In this document: positions 16,409 through 24,915 of the stretch, one piece after another
How positions within the stretch are numbered: position 1 is the stretch's first letter
Layout of the letters: each line of letters opens with the position of its first letter
Program-made: the position numbers and the translations under genes
Notes under the pieces: model-generated
What the model was told of the DNA's origin: nothing
Databases searched by the model: none
Seen by the model: the letters and a program-made list of their open reading frames with translations, nothing else
Assembly (NCBI RefSeq): GCF_014084105.1
Contig: NZ_CP048289.1
Span: 8,937,922-9,001,921, forward strand
From: Streptacidiphilus sp. P02-A3a
GTDB lineage: Bacteria; Actinomycetota; Actinomycetes; Streptomycetales; Streptomycetaceae
DNA length: 64,000 bases
Reading direction: 5' to 3'

Positions 16409-16666
16409 TCATCCGGCGCTGACCGGCCGCCCCCACGCGTCGGCCGACTCCGGACCTCCGGCAGCCGCTCCGGCAGCGCCTCCGGCGTCGGCGAGCGCGG
16501 CGGTCTCCGCCTGACGCTGCTCGACCCACACCCGCATGGCCTGAACCAGGCGCAGCCGCTCGGCGGCTCGCCGCTCCCACGCCCGGCGCCGCGACCGCCG
16601 CACCCCCACCGCCCCCGCGATCACAGCCACGCCCGTGGCGACGGCCGCAGCCTCGACCGAGAACAC
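16409..16666 (-). CDS. Small membrane-anchored hypothetical protein
   Basis: An 85-aa protein from GTG 16666. It has one N-terminal hydrophobic segment (AAAVATGVAVIAGAVGV) and a basic helical region (RRSRRRAWERRAAERLRLVQAMRVWVEQRQAE). It starts 4 bp after the stop of the preceding small membrane-protein gene, so the two are probably co-transcribed. Confidence 0.6.
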   Translation of the reverse strand: MFSVEAAAVATGVAVIAGAVGVRRSRRRAWERRAAERLRLVQAMRVWVEQRQAETAALADAGGAAGAAAGGPESADAWGRPVSAG

Positions 16667-16669
16667 GCG

Positions 16670-16885
16670 TCAGTCGCCACCGCCATCGCCGCCGTCGCTA
16701 CCGCCGTCGCTGGTCCCGCCGCCACCTCCGGCGCCGCCCGAGGAGCAGGAGGACGTGCAGTGCTGCTTGGTACCGCTGTCGTGCACCGCCGCCAGGGTTA
16801 TCCCCACCACGACCCCGGCGATGATCAGCAGGAACACCAGGCAGCCGCAGCATCCCCTGATCGGCCGGCCCAGTCCTAACGCCAT
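16670..16885 (-). CDS. Small membrane protein with Cys-rich anchor and Gly-rich tail
   Basis: A 71-aa protein. It begins MALGLGRPIRGCCGCLVFLLIIAG, with a CCGC motif at the edge of a single TM helix. A short extracellular segment with CTSSC and a Gly/Asp/Ser tail (GGSDGGDGGGD) follow. ATG 16885 has a GGGGGG ribosome site. First gene of a two-gene unit. Function unknown. Confidence 0.65.
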   Translation of the reverse strand: MALGLGRPIRGCCGCLVFLLIIAGVVVGITLAAVHDSGTKQHCTSSCSSGGAGGGGGTSDGGSDGGDGGGD

Positions 16886-17014
16886 GGTGCCCCCCAAGCG
16901 CGATGACTCCCGACCTTCAGCATGCCACCAGCCGACCGCCCGTGGACCGCTGCTTCCGGCCAGCGCCGGAACGCCCCGTGCCGACCGCCCCCCGGCGCGG
17001 GCCGGTCGTCGGGC

Positions 17015-17719
17015 TCAGGTGGTGCGGACGTAGATCGCGGGCCCGTTGGCCATGACATTCCAGCGGGGCGAGCCCTGGTACTCCACGCTCCAGTAGCCGG
17101 AGCCCATCCACGCCGCCGCGCTCACACTGAAGTGGCCATCCGCGTCGGTGGTGGTGCGCGCCATCAACGCCCCTGTGCCCTTGGACGGTTGGAACTCCAG
17201 CACGACCACGCCCCCGGACAGGGGGGACCAGCCGCCGTAACCCTGCTGCCACAGGTTGCCGCTGACAGTGACCCGCTGCCCCGGTTGGACCGTGGTGGCG
17301 TTGGGGCGCCCGCCGGTGATCAGGCTGTTGAAGCGGAAGTAGTGCACGACGTTGCTGTATCCGGCCCGGAAGTTCCCCGCCGCGGGCGAGTAGAACCGCC
17401 AGAAGCCGTGCGGGTCGGTCGCGTTGAACCGGACCGCGAAGGTGCCCCGGTAGTCGGCCGGTACGGTTCCGATGGTGCTCCACCCGCTGCTGCCGTTCGC
17501 GGACTGCTGTACGTACACCTGCTTGGCGGGGATCGCGCCGTTCCCGGTGTTCCACTGGGCGAAGTCGGAGACGTTCGCCTGCGTCCCCTCCGCGATGGCG
17601 CTGGAGCTCAGCGAGAGCGAGACCGGAACGGTGGCGGCGGCGTGTGCCGAGGCCGCGAGCGGGAGCGTCGAGAGCAGGGCGGCGGTCGCGGTCGCGGAGA
17701 TCAGCGTGCGGATCCTCAT
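17015..17719 (-). CDS. Secreted beta-rich protein
   Basis: A 234-aa exported protein. The signal peptide (TLISATATAALLSTLPLAASAHAA) is followed by a tandem of two Ig-like beta domains: VSDFAQWNTGNGAIPAKQVYVQQS and PGQRVTVSGNLWQQGYGGWSPLSGGVVVLEF. This layout is seen in streptomycete secreted proteins with bacterial Ig-like folds. Enzymatic motifs are absent. Confidence 0.75.
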   Translation of the reverse strand: MRIRTLISATATAALLSTLPLAASAHAAATVPVSLSLSSSAIAEGTQANVSDFAQWNTGNGAIPAKQVYVQQSANGSSGWSTIGTVPADYRGTFAVRFNATDPHGFWRFYSPAAGNFRAGYSNVVHYFRFNSLITGGRPNATTVQPGQRVTVSGNLWQQGYGGWSPLSGGVVVLEFQPSKGTGALMARTTTDADGHFSVSAAAWMGSGYWSVEYQGSPRWNVMANGPAIYVRTT

Positions 17720-17985
17720 CTGTCCAATTCCCCCTGAAGTAGCCTCACCTGGGCATATCAGGGCTCCGATCTGCCCGTCGGCGAGAGCGGAAGACTAACG
17801 CACGGCCAGAACCGGGGCGACGTCCACGCACCTCTTCGGCCGTTCCGCGCAACACGCTCCGGTCGGCGCAAGATCCCGGGGGACGGCGGCGGCGGACTCC
17901 AGCCTCGCGGTGGTTCAACGCCGGTCACTCCAACATCGTCGGCTCGGGTGACGGGGGCGCCACCGCCGTCCCCGGCCTGGGCGCG

Positions 17986-18339
17986 GTGGCCCCGGCGGCC
18001 GAGCGGAAGGTGCGGCTGGAGACCGGGTCCGACCAGGTACGACTGGTGGAGCGCACCGGAGACGCGCGGTTCCCGGACTTCCTGCCGCCCCGCTGGGTCG
18101 CGGTCATCGACTACACCGACCACTCGACCGCGGTCTACCAGGGCGTGAACACAGACTACTTCGTGGAGTTGCCCGCCGACGCAGGCACACCGCGCTGCGA
18201 GACCACGGGCCCGGGCGCCCGATGCCAGGTGCGGTTCCAGGGCAACGGCTACGTCGTGACCCTGGGACAGCGGCTCGCGCCGGGGCGCACCGGGGCGCCC
18301 CGGCGCGAGGACGAGGGACGAACGCGGCCCCCGCCACCA
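17986..18339 (+). pseudogene. Coding remnant without a credible start
   Basis: The frame shows strong coding-like codon use (GC third positions) and a plausible protein segment (RWVAVIDYTDHSTAVYQGV, then TDYFVELPADAG and RCQVRFQGNGYVVTLGQ). However, the frame has no ribosome site or convincing start, and beyond about 18270 the codon pattern degrades. It may be the C-terminal remnant of a lost gene. Boundaries are approximate. Confidence 0.3.
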
Positions 18340-18430
18340 CCCTTGTCCCCGCCAGGTGGCGTCAGGCTCTGGCTGCGGGAGCGGGCGAGTGGGAGTCTGG
18401 AGTCGGAGCGCGTCTCTGGCAGGGGGGCCG

Positions 18431-19294
18431 ATGGCGGTGGATGCGACAGGTGTGTGTCGACGCGGGGCGAAGTCGGTCCTGCGCCTGGCGGTACTGCCAC
18501 TGACGATCACCGCGGTCCTGGGTGCGGCTCCATCGCCGTCCCCCTCGACCTCTCCATCGCCGGTGACCCTGTTCGGTCCGGTCGCCGTCGCGGGTCGGGC
18601 CCTGCGCGACAACCCGGTGTACGTAGCGCCGTCATTGCAGGTGAGCGCCCGGCAGCTGTCGGCCCTGCGGACGATCGTGGCCTCCTCGGACGGCGCCATG
18701 TGCGCGGTGGAGTTACCGGACGACGCCGCGGTGCGGGCCGCCGGAACCCCGGACCAGCTAGCCGACACTCTGGACGACTACGACGCGGGGCCGGAGACGG
18801 TGCCGTACAGCTGTGTCGTCCTGGTCGGGAACAGGCTGGGGGCCAGTTCGGCCTTCATCCCCTGGGCCGTCTCCGACGGCTACGCCCGTGCCGCCGAGGC
18901 GCGCTTCCCCAAGGACCCCCAGGCCGCGCTCGCGGCGCTCGCCGCATCCGTCCAGCGGGCCGCGGCGCCCGGGAGCACGGCCGCCGCATCGGCGGACGCC
19001 TCCCTGGCGTCCGGCGCGGCGTCCACCACCACCGCCGCCCCCGTGGCGAACGGGGCAGACCAGGTCACCCCGGGCATCGACGGCGGTCCCCTGTCCGGCA
19101 CCGACATCGACATCATCACCATCTTCGCCCTGGTCATGGCGCTGCTCGTCCTCATCCCCGCGATCGCGGGCCACCGCACGCGCGGCACCCCCAGCCGTAT
19201 CCGGCAACCACCCCAGCCCGACCGCACCCCCGACCCCGCCCCCGACACCGGGACGGACACCGGGACGGACACCGACTCCGACGGCCCGGCCTAG
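18431..19294 (+). CDS. Membrane-anchored hypothetical protein with a TTA codon
   Basis: A 287-aa protein from ATG 18431 behind AGGGGGG. It has a signal peptide or first TM (about 14-34), an extracytoplasmic domain (VYVAPSLQVSARQLSALRTI through VPYSCVVLVGNRLGASSAF), a Ser/Ala linker, one TM helix (IITIFALVMALLVLIPAIA, about 236-256) and a basic, Asp/Thr-rich cytoplasmic tail. The overall plan resembles TPM-type membrane proteins, without a clear domain match. One Leu codon (GTG GAG TTA CCG) is TTA, which in streptomycetes makes translation depend on the bldA tRNA. Confidence 0.75.
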   Translation: MAVDATGVCRRGAKSVLRLAVLPLTITAVLGAAPSPSPSTSPSPVTLFGPVAVAGRALRDNPVYVAPSLQVSARQLSALRTIVASSDGAMCAVELPDDAAVRAAGTPDQLADTLDDYDAGPETVPYSCVVLVGNRLGASSAFIPWAVSDGYARAAEARFPKDPQAALAALAASVQRAAAPGSTAAASADASLASGAASTTTAAPVANGADQVTPGIDGGPLSGTDIDIITIFALVMALLVLIPAIAGHRTRGTPSRIRQPPQPDRTPDPAPDTGTDTGTDTDSDGPA

Positions 19295-19386
19295 GTCGTG
19301 CCCAACACCCCCCGTCGGGCGACCAGGAGCGCCACCCCCGTCCCGGAGCCCGGGGCTTGGTGAGCGGCACCGGTCGGTCAGAAGGC

Positions 19387-19767
19387 TCAGCCAGGTGCGG
19401 GAGCGGCTGCGGAACCGGGACCGTTCTCCCCGTTGCGTTCTTCGTCTCCCCCTGGCACGTGGGTGCCTTCGAGCTGGTGGATCAGGGCCTTGAGCGTCGC
19501 GATCTCCTCGCGCAGGGCCTTCTTCCCGGCCTTGGTGAGCTGGATCCAGGTGCGGGCGCGCTTGCCCTCGTAGCCTTTGTCGATCGTGACCAGGCCGGCC
19601 TTCTCCAGGACTCCGAGGTGCTGGGAGAGATTACCGGCGGTGAGACCGAGCGTGCTGCGGAGAAAGGTGAACTCCACCCGCCGGGCCTCCTCCGCCACCG
19701 CGAGGATGCCCAGACGGACGCGCTGGTGCACGACATCGTCGAGGCCGCTGGTGGGATGCTCGGTCAT
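19387..19767 (-). CDS. Winged-helix transcriptional regulator
   Basis: A 126-aa HTH protein of the MarR/PadR-like 'winged helix DNA-binding' type. Residues 10-90 read VHQRVRLGILAVAEEARRVEF, TFLRSTLGLTAGNLSQHLGVLEKAGLV and GKRARTWIQLTKAGKKAL, followed by a short helical tail. Its ATG overlaps the stop of the membrane-protein gene (ATGA). The two therefore form a coupled operon under the palindrome at 20434-20450, and the regulator probably represses that operon. Confidence 0.88.
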   Translation of the reverse strand: MTEHPTSGLDDVVHQRVRLGILAVAEEARRVEFTFLRSTLGLTAGNLSQHLGVLEKAGLVTIDKGYEGKRARTWIQLTKAGKKALREEIATLKALIHQLEGTHVPGGDEERNGENGPGSAAAPAPG

Positions 19768-20426
19768 GCCGCCGACCGCCCCTGGAACCGCTGAAGCAGG
19801 CCGAGGCCGACGCCGCCGATCAGCAGCACTCCTCCCTCAGCCAGGAGGCCCGGGAGGAAGCCCCACGCGGACGGGTCGGGCAGGCTGCCGGAACTGAGCA
19901 TGATGACCAGGTACGCGCTGGTGACGGCGAGGAGCGGCCAACTGCGCTCGATCCGGGCGAGCAGCAGCAGCGCCAGGCCGATCGTCCCGGCCGGGCTCAC
20001 CACCGTGTTGAAGAAGAGTCCGACGGGCGACGGCCCGTGGAGACCGTCGAGGAACCCCGGGTGCATGGCCGTCCACGACACGTAGCCGGTGATGATCACG
20101 AGCAGGGCGATACCCAGCGCCAGGTACGGCCCGACCCGGGTACCCAGGCCCAGCCGGTCGCCACGGCGCAGGTAGAACCAGCTGATCGCGGCGTAGGCGA
20201 GCGACAGCGCCACCGGCCAGTACCACATCGCCGGCGGCAGGTCGCCGACGCCGTGGTCCCCCTGGCCGTAGCGGACCACCGGCGCCGCGCCGAACCGCAC
20301 AGCCGCGAAGACCAGGAGCGGGAACCAGGCACCGCGCTGCTCACGGCGGACACGGTGGACCAGGACCCGCCGCATCGCCAGCAGCTGGCGCGGGTCACTT
20401 GGGGACGGGACAGGCTGAGTCGTCAT
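19764..20426 (-). CDS. Multi-pass membrane protein paired with the regulator
   Basis: A 220-aa protein from ATG 20426 with about six TM helices (including ALSLAYAAISWFYL, LALGIALLVIITGYVSW, TIGLALLLLARIERSWPLLAVTSAYLVIM). The cytoplasmic N-terminus is basic (LLAMRRVLVHRVRREQRG). Integral membrane partners of this kind often sit with small winged-helix regulators in actinobacteria. No transport or enzyme motif is visible. Confidence 0.8.
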   Translation of the reverse strand: MTTQPVPSPSDPRQLLAMRRVLVHRVRREQRGAWFPLLVFAAVRFGAAPVVRYGQGDHGVGDLPPAMWYWPVALSLAYAAISWFYLRRGDRLGLGTRVGPYLALGIALLVIITGYVSWTAMHPGFLDGLHGPSPVGLFFNTVVSPAGTIGLALLLLARIERSWPLLAVTSAYLVIMLSSGSLPDPSAWGFLPGLLAEGGVLLIGGVGLGLLQRFQGRSAA

Positions 20427-20433
20427 GCCGTTA

Positions 20434-20450
20434 GGTTTGCATGGCAAACC
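20434..20450. promoter_or_regulatory. Operator palindrome before the membrane protein/regulator operon
   Basis: GGTTTGC and GCAAACC are exact inverted repeats around ATG (17 bp total), ending 8 bp from the start codon at 20426. The site is AT-rich for this genome and probably overlaps the promoter. Confidence 0.65.
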
Positions 20451-20549
20451 GATTGTGTCTAGAGATCTGTTTGCAGCGCGCCCGCCAGCTGGCCGGTGGG
20501 CCGGCGGGCCGGTGGGCATGGCCTCGGGCCCGGTGGACCGTCGTCGGGT

Positions 20550-20672
20550 GTGATCGCGTTCGCCGACATGCCGACCGGCTGCCTGCGGCGGCTACGCCAG
20601 GTCGCCGACGGACTGGCCGGCGCCCGGGAGCGGGACCGAGGGCGGTGGCGCGGCACCCCCGCCGAGGAGTGA
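20550..20672 (+). CDS. Possible 40-aa ORF
   Basis: GTG 20550 opens 40 codons (starts VIAFADMPTGCLRRLRQVAD) with GC-rich third positions. It overlaps a preceding 11-codon frame by GTGA. No ribosome site or family is recognised, and it could be a gene remnant. Confidence 0.25.
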   Translation: MIAFADMPTGCLRRLRQVADGLAGARERDRGRWRGTPAEE

Positions 20673-20758
20673 ACGGCCCCCCAGGGAAAGGGTGGTGCGG
20701 GCTGGTGCGAGGATGACGGCCGCCTTGCGTGCCCTTCGTGTTCCTCCAGGAGTTCCAC

Positions 20759-21229
20759 GTGCACATCACCGCTACGTACCAGCTCAGCCCCGCCGAGGCC
20801 CGACGGGGGCTGAACCGCGTCAAGCGCAGGCAGCGCATGAACACGGCTGTCTTCGCAGGTGTGTTCGCGCTGATGAGCGCACTCGACTTCGCACAGCACA
20901 ACATCCCGCTGGGCGTCTTCTTCGGCTCCGTCTGCGCTCTCTACGGGATCATGGTCCTGCTCTCCACTCGGATAAGCGTCCGCAAGAACGCCTCGCGGCT
21001 GTGCGGCGTGCACACGGTGACGCTCAAGGACGAGTTCCTGGCGGCGGAGACCGACATGTCCAGGAGCGAGACGAAGTGGGCAGCGCTGCTCAAATCCGAG
21101 GAGACGCCGGAGTTCTTCCTCCTGTACGGCACCAAGTACTCGGCGGCGATCCTGCCCAGGCGCGCCTTCACCGCCGAACAGAACGCCGAGTTCGGGGCAT
21201 TCCTGGCGAAGCAGACGTTCCGCCGGTGA
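20759..21229 (+). CDS. YcxB-like membrane protein
   Basis: A 156-aa protein from GTG 20759 (CAGGAG ribosome site). It has two adjacent TM helices (AVFAGVFALMSALDF, LGVFFGSVCALYGIMVLLS) and a C-terminal YcxB-like domain (VTLKDEFLAAETDMSRSETKW, then EETPEFFLLYGTKYSAAILPRRAF). Family size and order of parts are as expected. Function is unknown in all homologues. Confidence 0.8.
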   Translation: MHITATYQLSPAEARRGLNRVKRRQRMNTAVFAGVFALMSALDFAQHNIPLGVFFGSVCALYGIMVLLSTRISVRKNASRLCGVHTVTLKDEFLAAETDMSRSETKWAALLKSEETPEFFLLYGTKYSAAILPRRAFTAEQNAEFGAFLAKQTFRR

Positions 21230-21341
21230 GGCCCGACCGGCCTTCGCCGGTAGGGCAGGCGCTTGACCTGCGCTCTTTGCACCTCTAGGTTCCCTCTGCT
21301 TGATCAATGACCGACCCGGCCGAGGCCACGAGGGGGACGCA

Positions 21342-21704
21342 GTGAACTGGTATCTGACTGTGCTGAAGAACTACGCCGGGTTCCGCGGACGCGCCCGGCG
21401 CAGGGAACACTGGACGTTCCTGCTCGTCCACGTCGTGATCCTGCTGGCGGTCTTCGGCATAGGCGTCGCCGTCGCCGTGCCCTTCCTGAGTTCCCTGTAC
21501 GCCCTCGTGGTACTCCTCCCGCTCCTCGCCCTGTGCTCCCGGCGGCTCCACGACACCGGCCGGTCGGCCGGCTGGATCTTCATCGGCCTTCTGCCGGTCA
21601 TCGGGCAGATCGTTCTCCTCGTGTTCTACGCTCAGGACAGTCAGCCCGGCGTGAACCAGTACGGCCCCAACCCCAAGGGACTTCCAGCCGAGGCACAGCC
21701 GTAG
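21342..21704 (+). CDS. DUF805 membrane protein
   Basis: A 120-aa protein from GTG 21342 behind AGGGGGA. It contains the complete DUF805 pattern: WYLTVLKNYAGFRGRARRREHW, three TM helices, the RRLHDTGRSAGW loop, and the VNQYGPNPKG end. This is a widespread inner-membrane family of unknown function. Confidence 0.92.
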   Translation: MNWYLTVLKNYAGFRGRARRREHWTFLLVHVVILLAVFGIGVAVAVPFLSSLYALVVLLPLLALCSRRLHDTGRSAGWIFIGLLPVIGQIVLLVFYAQDSQPGVNQYGPNPKGLPAEAQP

Positions 21705-22046
21705 GCGTACCGCAACGATGACCAGCAGGACCAGTGGCCAGCCGCCGCAACCCCGGCCCGGCTTGGCCGACTTGGTCGCCGTGATCCCCCCTGTCCGCGC
21801 CTTCCCGGACTCTCCAGCATGGCGTTCACTGGCCGCCGCGCGGTCGGCTGCTTCCGGCCACGGGCCGGTCCCCGTGCTGGGGTGCAGGTCGGGGGTCCTG
21901 CTCGACCTCGGCCAGGACCCCCGGGGGCAGCCTACGGGGCGGGGTCGCGGACTCGCTGCCGCACGTTCCCGCATACTCGTAGCGGCGGCGACAGCGGAGC
22001 GTGCAAGCTCGGTCACAGCACCTTCCCCGACCGAGGAGGAACGGCC
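21705..22046. other. Gene-free stretch carrying a dispersed hairpin repeat
   Basis: No reading frame here looks like a protein. The stretch holds one copy of a hairpin repeat (21891-21938) and marks the left start of the accessory region. Confidence 0.5.
21891..21938. repeat. Dispersed hairpin repeat, copy 1
   Basis: Arms GGGGGTCCTG and CAGGACCCCC enclose CTCGACCTCGGC, and CAGCCTACGGGG follows. The same arrangement recurs at 31231, 37606 and 38342, with a diverged copy near 30916. Confidence 0.75.
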
Positions 22047-22094
22047 ATGGCACTGCACAAGCTCGGCAAGGACCCGGAGAGCCCGGACGGCTGA
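22047..22094 (+). pseudogene. 15-codon stub of a conserved small gene
   Basis: A strong ribosome site (GAGGAGGAACGG) precedes ATG 22047. The frame reads MALHKLGKDPESPDG and then stops. This looks like the N-terminus of the small streptomycete protein that usually accompanies DUF6879/Scr1-type regulators, cut off by loss of the rest. A fuller relative is at 31393-31710. Confidence 0.45.
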
Positions 22095-22192
22095 TGAGGA
22101 TTCGTGAAATTCCCCAGGGCTGCTCTTCGCCCCGGTTCGTCCCGTCGGCAACTATGTGGGGAGGGTGGGGAGCGAAGAGCGTGTCATCGGAG

Positions 22193-22223
22193 AGGGCCCG
22201 GCGACCGAAGGTCGCCGGGCCCT
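22193..22223. terminator. Terminator of the cupin gene
   Basis: A perfect 14-bp stem (AGGGCCCGGCGACC and complement) with a 3-nt loop sits 16 bp after the cupin stop codon. Confidence 0.85.
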
Positions 22224-22238
22224 GGTAGTCAGTGAGCG

Positions 22239-22595
22239 TCAGTTGCCGGGAGTCTCGGAGGCGAAGAGGGTGAGCGGTGTGCCTTCGACGGCGATCGCGG
22301 TGAAGCCGTTCTCGGTGCCGGATGTGTGGTCTTCGGCCTGGTCCCAGCAGACGCCCTGACCCGCGGTGATCGGGGTGCGTGTGCCGTCGGGGCCGGCGAT
22401 CCAACCGTCGCCGGTGATGACCAGGAACATCTGGGGCGATGCGGCGGGGTGGGTGCCGATGGTTCCGCCGGGTTCGACCTTCAGAAGCGTGAGGTGAACA
22501 GGGCCGTCGCCTGCGGCGATGCGAGTGGCGATCAGGCCGACGCTCTCGTGCCAGGTAATGCGTCGTTCGTCGCGATCGAACTGGAAGATCTCCAA
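22239..22595 (-). CDS. Cupin-domain protein
   Basis: A 118-aa single cupin. It reads RITWHESVGLIATRIAAGDGPVHLTLLKVEPGGTIGTHPAASPQMFLVITGDGWIAG then GQGVCWDQAEDHTSGTENGF. The metal-ligand region of motif 1 has one His (GTHPA), and the second motif keeps an Asp/His pair. The start is TTG 22595 because GGAGGG lies 6 nt before it; the frame reads LEIFQFDRDE there. Probably a stand-alone small-molecule-binding cupin. Confidence 0.85.
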   Translation of the reverse strand: MEIFQFDRDERRITWHESVGLIATRIAAGDGPVHLTLLKVEPGGTIGTHPAASPQMFLVITGDGWIAGPDGTRTPITAGQGVCWDQAEDHTSGTENGFTAIAVEGTPLTLFASETPGN

Positions 22596-22713
22596 GAAGT
22601 TCCCTCCGGGGGCGGGTGCGGAAGGAAGTGATCGTAGACGTTCGGGTGGCGACGGTGAAGATCTTCGTGGGCCCGGCGACAGCGGGGCCCACGAGTTCAT
22701 TGAGTTTGCATGG

Positions 22714-23232
22714 TCACTGGCTGCGGCGGATCGGGACGATGTCCGTGCGGTGGTGGGGCATGGTGGGGCGGGCGGCTTCGGGGGTGGCCAGCAGGGCGAC
22801 GATCGTGATCGGCTGCTGGCAGTGCGGGCAGTCCCGGGTCGCGGTCGGCTCCAGCGGGTCGCGGGCCGTGGCCGTCCGTCGCTGGGCCGGGTGAACCGGT
22901 GGCCGGGGAAGTTCGGTGCGGGCCGACGGCGGGGCCAGCGTCTGGCCCAGGCGCCTGGCCCGGTCCTCGTTCAGGGCCCGGTCGCGACGCTGCTCGGCTT
23001 CGCGGCGGCAGACCGGCGAGCAGTAGATCTTCCGCACGGACTTCAGCGCCTGGAAGGAGCCGTCGCAGACGGGGCAGGTGCGGGTGTCGGTCTGGGTCGC
23101 ACGGCCGGCTGTTCGGCACTCGTCCGAGCAGTACCCACCCGTGGTCCCGGACGCCGAGCAGCTGTGGCTGCCCTTCCGCGTGTTGAATCCGAGCCTCCCG
23201 CTCGCGTCCGGCGTCCGTGGCGGCCGTCTCAC
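22714..23232 (-). CDS. Zinc-finger protein, possibly truncated
   Basis: About 172 aa from a GTG at 23232, but the start is poorly supported. Three Cys clusters are visible: SCSASGTTGGYCSDEC, TCPVCDGSFQALKSVRKIYC then SPVC, and DCPHC. The middle one matches the small Zn-ribbon proteins common on actinobacterial mobile elements. The N-terminal side may be broken. No partner gene is evident. Confidence 0.5.
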   Translation of the reverse strand: MRRPPRTPDASGRLGFNTRKGSHSCSASGTTGGYCSDECRTAGRATQTDTRTCPVCDGSFQALKSVRKIYCSPVCRREAEQRRDRALNEDRARRLGQTLAPPSARTELPRPPVHPAQRRTATARDPLEPTATRDCPHCQQPITIVALLATPEAARPTMPHHRTDIVPIRRSQ

Positions 23233-23547
23233 CTGACTTGCAACGGGACCGTCATCACGACCCGCGACGGTGCTGCCTGCACGGCGTACGCCCGGCAGAA
23301 GAGCAACCGGGCCAAGTGGACCCGCCGCAGGACCCGCGCGGACGAGGTGGCGGAGGCCGCTCTCGCCGCAGCTGGGCGCCCCGCCCACACCCCGGGAGCC
23401 ACCGGCAGCTGCTCATCGCCAAGCAGCAGAATGCGCGGCGGGGAATCGTCCGAACGGGGTGCGGGGAAGTGAGAATGGTGACTCTCACTTGCGGCAATCT
23501 CCTTCCGCGGGCTCCCAGGGAAGCGGATCTCCTGGGAGGATCTGGCC

Positions 23548-24159
23548 ATGTCTGTGGGATGTGAACTGCCCATCTCCGTGGGCAAATGCGGCCTGGACGC
23601 GGTTGGCCGCTGCGTGGACTGCAATGAGCGGCCGTTCTGTCGCACTCACCAGGCGAGGAACGGTCGCGGCGTGCCGTTTGTTGACCTGTGCACTGCGTGC
23701 GCCGCGGCGCGAAAGCAGCGTGAGCAGGAGGATGGTCGGCGCCACGGGCAAGAACTCCTCGACCAGATCAATGCCGACCAGCGCACGATCGACGGCATAA
23801 AGGCCGCGATCGCGGCGACTGCCGAGCGGCTGCGAGATGCCGGCAGCCCCGGTTTGTCGACGCAGCGCGAGGTGAGTCCCGCAAAGCACTCGCTTCTGGG
23901 TTTTGTGCGAGAGGACGCGGTACGGGTCCACGGGTGGAAAGTCGGCTCGTTCGATTGGAACTGGATCGATGCGGATCCCGACAGCTCGTCCGGCGGCTGG
24001 CCCCGCAGCGGTGCACGCACAACGTGGGTTCTGAGCGACGGCACCGTAGCCGTTGACCCTTGGGGCGGCTCTGGGAGCCTGAAGACCAGCGTGGTTCAGT
24101 GGCACGCGATCGAGCGTGCTTTCGTCCGCATCGCCGACCAGCTGGTGCGGCCCCGGTAG
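23548..24159 (+). CDS. Hypothetical protein with Cys-rich N-terminus
   Basis: A 203-aa protein from ATG 23548 with a GGGAGG ribosome site. Residues 5-50 hold a B-box-like cluster (CGLDAVGRCVDCNERPFCRTHQ then LCTACAAAR), probably a zinc-binding module. A coiled-coil stretch (EDGRRHGQELLDQINADQRTIDGIKAAIAATAERL) follows. A C-terminal globular part contains VGSFDWNWIDADPDSSSGGW. Its lower GC and lack of conserved context suggest horizontal origin. Function unknown. Confidence 0.7.
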   Translation: MSVGCELPISVGKCGLDAVGRCVDCNERPFCRTHQARNGRGVPFVDLCTACAAARKQREQEDGRRHGQELLDQINADQRTIDGIKAAIAATAERLRDAGSPGLSTQREVSPAKHSLLGFVREDAVRVHGWKVGSFDWNWIDADPDSSSGGWPRSGARTTWVLSDGTVAVDPWGGSGSLKTSVVQWHAIERAFVRIADQLVRPR

Positions 24160-24232
24160 CGCCGCATCCGGCACCCCCCGGGGGCGGCAGGGCGTGACCG
24201 ACGATCCGGCCGTGCCGCTCGTGCGTCCCTTC

Positions 24233-24294
24233 TCGATCAACCGCCCGGCATGAAGGAGGCTCCGGCCAGGGCGGGTTGCCTGGTCGGAGCCTGA
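24233..24294. repeat. 62-bp repeat with hairpin, copy 1 (tRNA-Lys terminator-like)
   Basis: Nearly identical (a few mismatches) to 34683-34744. Arms AGGCTCCGGCCAGG and CCTGGTCGGAGCCT pair with one mismatch around GCGGGTTG. At the other copy this hairpin lies just beyond the 3' end of a tRNA-Lys att core. Here the att core is missing. Confidence 0.8.
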
Positions 24295-24319
24295 CCGCTA
24301 CAGGTGCCGCCTGCAAGGA

Positions 24320-24871
24320 TCATCTGACGGCGACAATCCGCTGACGTGTGGCGGTGAGCAGCGGTCCGGCGGATTCGATCTCGGCGACGGCGCTGCCGAC
24401 CTCGCTGGTGCTGTTGTCGCTGAACCCGCCGTTGCAGTTCCACCAGCCCTGGTGGAGTGTGGTCAGCGCGGAGCTCCAGGAGAGCTGTGCCGAGGCGTTC
24501 GGGATGGCCGGGTCGCTCTGCATGGCGGTCGTGTCGTTGTCGAGCTGCACGCAGTCAGCCTGCAGATCCTCACCCATGCCGTCGCGGTGATCGTCTGCGG
24601 CGACGGTGGCGATGTCGCTGGTCAGCGTCGCAATGCCGACCTTGCCCACCGATGCGTACCAGGCGGTCACCTGGGCCGCCTGCGAGACCGGCGCCTGACT
24701 GACCGGTGGTGGTGCACTCGCCGGCGCCGTGCCGACCGGGGTGGTTGTGGGAGTCGGCGGCGTCTCGACGGGGTTGATGACGCCCCCCGGTACGCCCTGG
24801 ATCGTGGTGACGGTGAGCGAATAGCTCGGGTTTCTGCGTCCGCCGCCGGAGAACAGGATGACGGCAGACAT
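24320..24871 (-). CDS. Hypothetical protein, N-terminus probably lost at the IS3 boundary
   Basis: The frame of 183 aa has a Pro/Thr/Ala linker (PVETPPTPTTTPVGTAPAS) and a helical C-terminal domain rich in Ala, Asp and Ser (AWYASVGKVGIATLTSDIATVA..., QSDPAIPNASAQLSWSSALTTLHQGWWNC). This layout suits a secreted or membrane-anchored protein. The start at 24871 lies only 45 bp from the transposase frame and lacks a ribosome site and signal peptide. The true 5' part was therefore probably removed by the insertion. Confidence 0.55.
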   Translation of the reverse strand: MSAVILFSGGGRRNPSYSLTVTTIQGVPGGVINPVETPPTPTTTPVGTAPASAPPPVSQAPVSQAAQVTAWYASVGKVGIATLTSDIATVAADDHRDGMGEDLQADCVQLDNDTTAMQSDPAIPNASAQLSWSSALTTLHQGWWNCNGGFSDNSTSEVGSAVAEIESAGPLLTATRQRIVAVR

Positions 24872-24915
24872 CACGGACACTGGATCTCGTGGATTCAGAG
24901 GAAGAGATGGCACCG

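Noticed and set aside
23236..23472. Plus-strand frame with LTCNGTVITTRDGAACTAYA as a possible gene
   Set aside because: Looks protein-like but has no start, no ribosome site and sits inside a longer noise frame; at best an untraceable remnant.
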